From Deltaproteobacteria bacterium (GTDB lineage: Bacteria; Myxococcota_A; UBA9042; PHBI01; JACKFB01), in contig JACKFB010000009.1 of NCBI GenBank assembly GCA_020632695.1, positions 1-64,000 on the forward strand: 64,000 nt of DNA, given 5' to 3'. The notes under the pieces are model-generated. The model searched no databases, was not told where the DNA came from, and saw only the letters and a list, made by a program, of their open reading frames with translations. Below are positions 58,174 to 64,000 of the stretch, piece after piece. Made by a program: the position numbers and the translations under genes. Position 1 is the first letter of the stretch. Every line of letters begins with the position of its first letter.

Positions 58174-61100
58174 CTAGACCGAGTCGAGCACGCCCCGGAC
58201 CACCCGCGCCAGGTCCTGCGCGCGGAAGGGCTTGGCGACGAAGGCGCGCGCTCCCATCTCCTCGGCTGAGCCCGTCTCCGTGTCGGCCGCGTAGCCGCTC
58301 CACAGGATCACCCGCGCGCGGGCGTCCAGGTGCAGGATCTGGCGCAGCGCCTCGTCGCCGGGCATGCCCGGCATCGACAGGTCGAGGATGACCAGGTGGA
58401 AGGCCTGGGGCTGGTCGCGGTAGGCGTCCACGGCAGCCTGCCCGCTCCCCACGTCCACGACGATGTACCCGAGGCTCTCGAGCAGATGGCGCCCCAGCGA
58501 GCGCATCAGCGGCTCGTCGTCGGCGATGAGCACCCGCTCGCCCCGCCCGCGCCACACCCGCGGCGCCGTCTCGCTCGCCGGCTTCGCGCTCGGCTCCCGC
58601 GCCGGCAGATAGCAGACCATCGTCGTGCCGCGGCCCTCCTCGCTGTGGCACTGCACCAACCCGCCGTGCTGCTCGATGATCCCGTAGACCACGCTCAGCC
58701 CCAGGCCGGTGCCCTCGCCCACGCCCTTGGTCGTGAAGAAGGGCTCGAACACCCGCTCCTGGGTTGCCGGCGCCATGCCGACGCCGTTGTCCTCCACGCT
58801 CATGCGCACCCAGTGCCCGGGACGCAGCCCCAGCGGCGCGGCGGCGCCGTCATCGCCGATGCGCACCTCGTCGGCACGGATCGCCAGCCGCAGGTTGGCC
58901 CCATCGCCGCTACGCAGCCGATCGCGCAGCGCGTCGCGGGCGTTCAGCCCCAGGTTCAGCAGCACCTGGTGGATCCCCCCGGCGTCCGCCTGGATCCACG
59001 GCAGGCGCTCCGGCGGCTCCCAGTCGATGGCGATGGAGCGCTCGACCGAGCGCTGCAGGAAGCGCACGACGTCCTCGATGACGGGCGCGGGGTCGATGGG
59101 CCGCAAGAAGACCTCGGAGCGGCGGCTGAACGCGAGGACCTGCTTGACCAGCTCCGCCGCCCGGCTGCCGGCGCGCTCGATGTCGTCCAGCCAGGGCAGC
59201 ACGTCCGGCCGCTCCTGCCCGAGCACGTCCCGCACCAGCGTCACGTTGCCCAGCATCGGGGTGAGCAGGTTGTTGAAGTCGTGCGCGACGCCGCCGGCGA
59301 ACCGGCCCATCGCCTCCATCTTCTGCGCGTGCTGCAGCTGGGTCTCGAGCTGCCGGCGGCGCGTGACGTCGCGGAAGGTGAGCACGGCGCCCACGATCTC
59401 GCCCAGGTCGTCGCGGATGGGCTGACAGCCGAACTCCACCGGCAGCGAGTCGCCGGAGGCGCGCACGAAGCGGGCGTCACGGGTGGACACGCCACCGCCG
59501 GCGCAGGGCTCGGGCAGAGGCTCGCCCCCGTCGGACTGCAGCATCTCCCGGTGCGAGCGGCCGACCAGCGCGTCGTGGCTCCAACCCGTGAGCCTCGAGG
59601 CCGCCGGGTTGGCGAAGTAGATGAACCCGCCGCGATCCAGGCAGAGGATGCCCTGGTCGATCGAGCTGAGCACCCGGTCGTGGTGCCGATGCATCCGCTC
59701 GATGTCGGCGGTGCGCAGCCGCACGGTGGCCTCGAGCGAGCGGGCCTGGGTCTGCAGCCGGGCGTTGGTGGCCTTGAGCTCCTGGAGCGCGCGCGTCAGC
59801 TCGCCGTGCAAGCGCGCGTTCTCGGTCGAGGCCGCGTTGAGCGCTTCGGCCATCTGCGACTGGCGGCGGAACAGGAAGGCGTTCTGGATCGAGATCGCCG
59901 CCTGCGCCGCGATGAGATCGAGGGCGTGCTGGCGGCTCGAGTCGAAGGCGCCGACGAGGTACTGGTTCTCCAGGTAGAGCAGGGCGAGCTGGCGGCCCTG
60001 GTGCGTGATGGGCATGCAGAGGAGCGCACGCGGACGCTGCGACAGGATGTGGGGATCCTGCCCGAAGCGGCCGCTCAGCCGCGCGTCGGGCAGGCGGACC
60101 GGCTGGCCGGTGCGCTGGACGAACTGCACCACCGCCCCGCACATCGGGTGCTCGCTGAAAGGCCGCGCCAGCATGACCGCCGGCTCCTCGTCGGGCCCCT
60201 CGACGGCGGCCTCGACGCGCAGCTCCCCCTCGGTCTCCAGCAGCAGGCACCCGCGCGAGGCCCCCGCCAGCTCGATGACCTGCGTGATCAGGGTGGCCAG
60301 CAGGCGGTCCAGGTCGATCTCCACCGACACGGCGCGGCTGGCCATCATCGCCGCGTGGAGGTCCAGCGCGGCCTCGCCGCTGCGGTTGCGCCACGAGCGC
60401 CTCACGGTGAGCGGTGCGCGCGCGAGGTCGGTCCCGGCGTCGAGGCGAGCCACCTTGGCCACGGCGCCCCAGCGCTCGAAGGCGTGGCGGGCATCGAAGA
60501 GATAGCTCCGAGCCAGGCGCTCGTCGCCGCGCGCCTCGTGCCAGCCCGCGCAGCGCTCGGAGGCCAGGGCACAGAGCGCGCGATCGCCGGCCTCCATCGC
60601 CCCCTCGATCGCCGCGTCGTAGAGCGCCGACGCGCGCTCCGTCTCGCCTCGCAGCCCCGCGAGCTCGGCGGCGACGAGATCGCGCTCGGCGCCCAGGCCG
60701 TCCTCTCGCAGCTCCGCGTAGGAGCGCAGCTCTCCGAGCGAGGCCTCGATGGCCTCGAGCCAGCCCTCGCGCTCGGACTCGGAGCGCGACCGCCACAGCC
60801 CGGTGAGCACCAGCGCCCCGTAGGTGTGGAACCGGCTCTGCCACAGCGACGCCGCCGCCGTCCCCAGCAGCGGCTCGGCCGCGGCGCGTTCCCCCAGCGC
60901 CTCGTCCAGCTCGCCGAGCAGACACGCGGTCACCATCGCCTGGACCCGGTTGGCGGCGATGAAGCCCTGGAAGTGCGCCAGGGATGCCAGCAGCTCCGCC
61001 TCCCCGAGCCCCTCCGCGTCCAGCTCCTCCCTGGCGGCGCTGTCGCCGGTCAGGCGCAGCACGCGGTGCAGCGTGAGCAGGATGTTGGTGGCGACGTCCC

Positions 61101-64000
61101 GGTGCTCGAACTCGCCGCGCGCCAGCGCCAGCGCCTCCTCGATGCGGCGCCGGGCGACCAGCAGGTCGTCCTCGGCCGCGAAGGCCATCCAGCAGATGTT
61201 CAGCGACACCCAGGCCGCCGTCTCGTGGTAGCCCTGGTGTCGCGCCAGGGCCAGGGCGCGCTCGAGACGCGCGCGTCCCTCCGACCAGGGGTGGGACCAG
61301 TGCTCGATGAAGCAGGCGTACAGGTGGTGGAGGCGCGCGGTACGCGACGCGGCCGCTCCGCGCTCCGACAGCGCGAGCCCCGTGCGGGCGAAGCGCTCTG
61401 CACGGTCCCGCTGCCCCACCATCGCCAGCATCCACCCGTAGAGGACGAAGGCGTGCGCGGAGTCGGGTGTGTGCCCCTTCTCCAGCGAGACGCGCACGGC
61501 CAGGCGCGCGATGGTGCCGAGCGCCCACGGCTGCGTGTACGACGGGTTCGAGGCCGCCGCGATCGCGGACATGATGATGCGTGCGTCCTCGTCCTCGGTC
61601 TCGGGCCCCTCGACCATGGCCGCCGGGTCCCGGCCGGTGATGAGCGCGTCCAGCGCGGCGTCGGCGGCGGCGTGCAGCGGCGCGGCCTCCTCGTTGGAGT
61701 AGGGCACGTGCTCGCCGAAGAGCGCCAGGCACTCGCGCGTCGCAGCGACCGCGCCCGCGGCGTCGCTCATGCGGCTGCGCAGGGTGATCTGGCTCACCAG
61801 CACCGCCGCTCGCTCGCGCGGGGAGCGCGCGCGCTGCAGCACGGTGTCGATGCAGGTGCTGGCGGTGCCGAACTCGCCGGTCAGCTCGGCGTTCTCCGCG
61901 CGCGCCAGGTGGAGCTGGAAGCAGAGCCCGTAGGCGCTCTCCCACGCATCGGGGGGCAGAGCGTCGAGCCCCGTCTGCAGGTGGTCGCGGGCCGCGGCGT
62001 GGGACATGGCGGCCGCGGCGCTGCGCCCCGCCTCGAGCGCCAGCTCGGCCAGGGCGATCCGCTCGCCGACGTCCTGGATGAGCGGGAGCGCGAGACCGAG
62101 CTGGGTCGCCGCCTCCGCGCGGGCCGCCTCGGCGCCCTGGTTGGCCGCCAGCGCCCAGCCGATGCGTCGATGCAGGCTCGCGCGCACCGGGGGCGGCACC
62201 AGCTCGTACGCGGCGTCGTGGACGCGGTCGTGGGCGAACCGGTAGCGCTCCATGCCCTCGGGGACGGTCTGCGCGGGCGGCACCACGAAGTCGTCGCGCA
62301 CCGCCGGCCACAGATCGCGCAGCACCACCTCCTCGCCCAGCTCCAGCGCCCGCGCCAGGACCGCCGGATCGAAGCGCACGCCCATGCACGCCGCGGCTGC
62401 CAGCACGTGGCGCGTGGCCTCGGGGAGCAGCCGCACGCGGCGAGCCATCAGCGCGGCGACGTTCTCGGTGAAGGGCATCCGGCGGATCTGGTCGAGGTCC
62501 CAGGTCCAGCGGCCCAGCGCGGGGTCCACCCGCAGCGCGCCGTCGTCGTGCAGTGAGCGCAGGAAGCGGCCTACGAAGAGCGCGTTGCCCTGGGTCTTCG
62601 CGCTGACGGCGTGCGCGAGCGGCGCGATCTCCGCCGTGGGAGCCGCCAGGGTCGCCGCGATGAGCCCCTCGATGGCCGTGGTGCTCAGCGGCGACAGCGC
62701 CAGGGTGGACGAGGCGATCCCGTGGCTCTCCAGGGCGCCCAGCCAGGGCGCCAGCGGGTGGCTGGGGCCCACCTCGTCGTCGCGGTAGGCGCCGACCAGC
62801 ATGAAGTGAGCGGTGGCGCCGTCGAGGATGAGCTGTTGCAGCAGCTCGAGCGCACCCTCGTCCGCGCGCTGGAGGTCGTCCAGCACCAGCACCAGCGGGC
62901 GCTCCTGGGTCGCGAGGCACTGCATGAAGCGCCGGAACGCGCCGCGGAACCGATGACGGGCCTCGTCGGCCGGGACCTCGCCCGGCGGCGCGAGCTCGCC
63001 GGTGAGCAGGCGCAGCCCCGGCACCGCGTCGGCGACCAGGGCCGCGTCCTCGCCCAGCGCCGCCAGGATCTTTCGCCGCGTCAGCGCGACCTCGTCGTCG
63101 GGGCCGCTGAGCACGAGCTGCACCAGCTCGCCGAGCGCGCGACGCAGCCCCGAGGTGGGTGAGCTCCCGGCGCGCGCCTCGAAGGTGGCGCTGGCCACGC
63201 GCCCGAGCTGGCGGGCGCCCGGGACGAAGAAGCGCTGGATGAGCGTGGTCTTTCCGATGCCGGAGGGGCCGGTGACCAGCAGCACCTCGGCGCCGCCCTG
63301 GCTGGCGCGCTCCAGGTGCGCGAGCATCGTGGTGCACTCGTCGGAGGGCACGTGCAGGTGCTGGTCCAGCCTGAGGCGCGTGGAGATGTCGGCGGCCCCG
63401 AGCTCGAAGCTCTCCACCCGTCCGTGGCCCGCGAGCTGCGCGACGCAGAGCTCGAGGTCGGCCATCAGGCCCCAGGCGGTCTGGTAGCGGTCGTCCGGCT
63501 CCTTGGCGAGCAGGCGCATCACCATCTCGGACACGGGCTCGGGGACCTGCGGGAAGGCCAGGTGCGGCGGCCGCGGCGCCACGGCGAGGTGGGCGTGCAC
63601 CAGGCCCCCGGGGGTGTCCGCGTCGAAGGGGCGCCCTCCGGTCAGCATCTCGTAGAGCGTGATCCCGAAGGCGTAGAGGTCGGCGCGGTGGTCCACCGGT
63701 CGGTGCAGGCGCCCCGTCTGCTCGGGCGCGATGTAGGCCAGCGTGCCCTCGGGACCGAGCGCCGGGGGCGGCTCGTCGGCGCTGGAGCTGAGGCGCAGCG
63801 CGGTGTCGAAGTCGATGAGCTGCACGCCCCCGTTGGCCGTCAGCAGGACGTTTCGCGGGTTGACGTCGGCGTGCACGATGCCGTGATGGTGGAGCTGGGC
63901 CAGGGCCTCGGCCAGTCGGGCGCCCAGCGTCAGCGCGTGTCCCGTCTCGAGCGGGCCGTCGCTGAGCCAGGTGCTGAGCGTCTCGCCGTGGCTGTCCTCC
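58174..64000 (-). CDS. Ser/Thr kinase-ATPase-GAF-PAS-histidine kinase-receiver hybrid (N-terminus cut)
   Basis: At least 1941 residues, cut by the right edge inside the kinase domain. In order: a protein kinase domain (HGIVHADVNPRN as the catalytic loop, DFD in place of DFG, and an APE segment at IAPEQ); an AAA_16-like ATPase with GPSGIGKTTL (near nt 63260) and a long helical repeat region; a GAF domain (about nt 59870-60360); a PAS (about 59380-59700); HisKA with GGVAHDFNNLL (about 59280); an HATPase with NLGLNARDAL; and a receiver (58175-58545) with phospho-acceptor LDLSMPGM and a KPF Lys. This is the large PknK/serine-kinase-histidine-kinase class found in myxobacteria. It both senses and may phosphorylate in two chemistries. 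The input and target are unknown. No partner regulator is nearby. Confidence 0.9.
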   Translation of the reverse strand, partial: EDSHGETLSTWLSDGPLETGHALTLGARLAEALAQLHHHGIVHADVNPRNVLLTANGGVQLIDFDTALRLSSSADEPPPALGPEGTLAYIAPEQTGRLHRPVDHRADLYAFGITLYEMLTGGRPFDADTPGGLVHAHLAVAPRPPHLAFPQVPEPVSEMVMRLLAKEPDDRYQTAWGLMADLELCVAQLAGHGRVESFELGAADISTRLRLDQHLHVPSDECTTMLAHLERASQGGAEVLLVTGPSGIGKTTLIQRFFVPGARQLGRVASATFEARAGSSPTSGLRRALGELVQLVLSGPDDEVALTRRKILAALGEDAALVADAVPGLRLLTGELAPPGEVPADEARHRFRGAFRRFMQCLATQERPLVLVLDDLQRADEGALELLQQLILDGATAHFMLVGAYRDDEVGPSHPLAPWLGALESHGIASSTLALSPLSTTAIEGLIAATLAAPTAEIAPLAHAVSAKTQGNALFVGRFLRSLHDDGALRVDPALGRWTWDLDQIRRMPFTENVAALMARRVRLLPEATRHVLAAAACMGVRFDPAVLARALELGEEVVLRDLWPAVRDDFVVPPAQTVPEGMERYRFAHDRVHDAAYELVPPPVRASLHRRIGWALAANQGAEAARAEAATQLGLALPLIQDVGERIALAELALEAGRSAAAAMSHAAARDHLQTGLDALPPDAWESAYGLCFQLHLARAENAELTGEFGTASTCIDTVLQRARSPRERAAVLVSQITLRSRMSDAAGAVAATRECLALFGEHVPYSNEEAAPLHAAADAALDALITGRDPAAMVEGPETEDEDARIIMSAIAAASNPSYTQPWALGTIARLAVRVSLEKGHTPDSAHAFVLYGWMLAMVGQRDRAERFARTGLALSERGAAASRTARLHHLYACFIEHWSHPWSEGRARLERALALARHQGYHETAAWVSLNICWMAFAAEDDLLVARRRIEEALALARGEFEHRDVATNILLTLHRVLRLTGDSAAREELDAEGLGEAELLASLAHFQGFIAANRVQAMVTACLLGELDEALGERAAAEPLLGTAAASLWQSRFHTYGALVLTGLWRSRSESEREGWLEAIEASLGELRSYAELREDGLGAERDLVAAELAGLRGETERASALYDAAIEGAMEAGDRALCALASERCAGWHEARGDERLARSYLFDARHAFERWGAVAKVARLDAGTDLARAPLTVRRSWRNRSGEAALDLHAAMMASRAVSVEIDLDRLLATLITQVIELAGASRGCLLLETEGELRVEAAVEGPDEEPAVMLARPFSEHPMCGAVVQFVQRTGQPVRLPDARLSGRFGQDPHILSQRPRALLCMPITHQGRQLALLYLENQYLVGAFDSSRQHALDLIAAQAAISIQNAFLFRRQSQMAEALNAASTENARLHGELTRALQELKATNARLQTQARSLEATVRLRTADIERMHRHHDRVLSSIDQGILCLDRGGFIYFANPAASRLTGWSHDALVGRSHREMLQSDGGEPLPEPCAGGGVSTRDARFVRASGDSLPVEFGCQPIRDDLGEIVGAVLTFRDVTRRRQLETQLQHAQKMEAMGRFAGGVAHDFNNLLTPMLGNVTLVRDVLGQERPDVLPWLDDIERAGSRAAELVKQVLAFSRRSEVFLRPIDPAPVIEDVVRFLQRSVERSIAIDWEPPERLPWIQADAGGIHQVLLNLGLNARDALRDRLRSGDGANLRLAIRADEVRIGDDGAAAPLGLRPGHWVRMSVEDNGVGMAPATQERVFEPFFTTKGVGEGTGLGLSVVYGIIEQHGGLVQCHSEEGRGTTMVCYLPAREPSAKPASETAPRVWRGRGERVLIADDEPLMRSLGRHLLESLGYIVVDVGSGQAAVDAYRDQPQAFHLVILDLSMPGMPGDEALRQILHLDARARVILWSGYAADTETGSAEEMGARAFVAKPFRAQDLARVVRGVLDSV

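Noticed and set aside
58330..62556. A 1408-codon plus-strand frame opposite the hybrid kinase.
   Set aside because: Antisense to conserved kinase, GAF, PAS, HisKA and receiver blocks.

Overview
The window is very GC-rich and gene-dense. It looks like a chromosome of a Myxococcota-type bacterium (the myxobacterial branch of the old Deltaproteobacteria). The support is a MopE-like secreted protein that also carries a myxobacterial-type disulfide repeat, a 3788-residue TPR protein, many lipoproteins with Asp/Cys-rich calcium-binding-type repeats, a kinase/ATPase/histidine-kinase/receiver hybrid, and an IF-3 whose N-terminus resembles the Myxococcus one as I remember it. Genus and species cannot be read from the sequence. 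No insertion sequence, prophage, CRISPR array or rRNA was seen.

Layout. 0-5.4 kb: the 3' end of a gamma-glutamyltransferase gene, a zinc-finger-less DnaJ/CbpA protein, tRNA-Phe with promoter and terminator, a hexanucleotide repeat array, a coiled-coil DUF2325-like protein, a small lipoprotein, and a K+ channel with two RCK modules. 5.6-21.6 kb: two very large minus-strand genes, a secreted MopE-like protein and the giant TPR protein. 21.7-28.4 kb: a class IV aminotransferase, a DUF4157 (eCIS-core) protein, a lipoprotein, a secreted TPR protein, IF-3 (apparently starting at ACG) and a coiled-coil protein. 28.7-32.3 kb (minus): a poly(A) polymerase/tRNA nucleotidyltransferase-family gene and, upstream of it, a tight three-gene operon related to the His-Xaa-Ser (Hxs) peptide-modification systems. 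In that operon the HxsB-like radical SAM protein has lost all its iron-sulfur cysteines. 32.5-46.6 kb: small secreted proteins, a LysR regulator, a lipoprotein with a caspase/C25-like His/Cys pair, an extensin-like protein, the Memo and radical SAM parts of an AmmeMemoRadiSam system, and a 1288-residue Cys-rich lipoprotein. 46.8-50 kb: comM, recA and ssb in a row behind a cluster of TGTCCC motifs. 50.2-53.1 kb: a translationally coupled pair carrying three radical SAM cores. 53.1-64 kb: degenerate tandem copies of the 3' end of a DUF192 lipoprotein gene, that gene, a tetraheme tandem DUF1111 lipoprotein, a further lipoprotein, and the hybrid sensor kinase, cut by the right edge.

How the genes relate. 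Most of the window is housekeeping plus a large cell-surface repertoire. The main candidate for an undescribed system is the Hxs-like operon at 30.1-32.3 kb: two different HxsD-like proteins and a radical-SAM-fold pseudoenzyme, with no HxsA substrate or HxsC nearby. The coupled radical SAM pair at 50.2-53.1 kb is second. Several start codons are non-ATG and were chosen from ribosome-binding sites or family N-termini; each such choice is stated in its entry.
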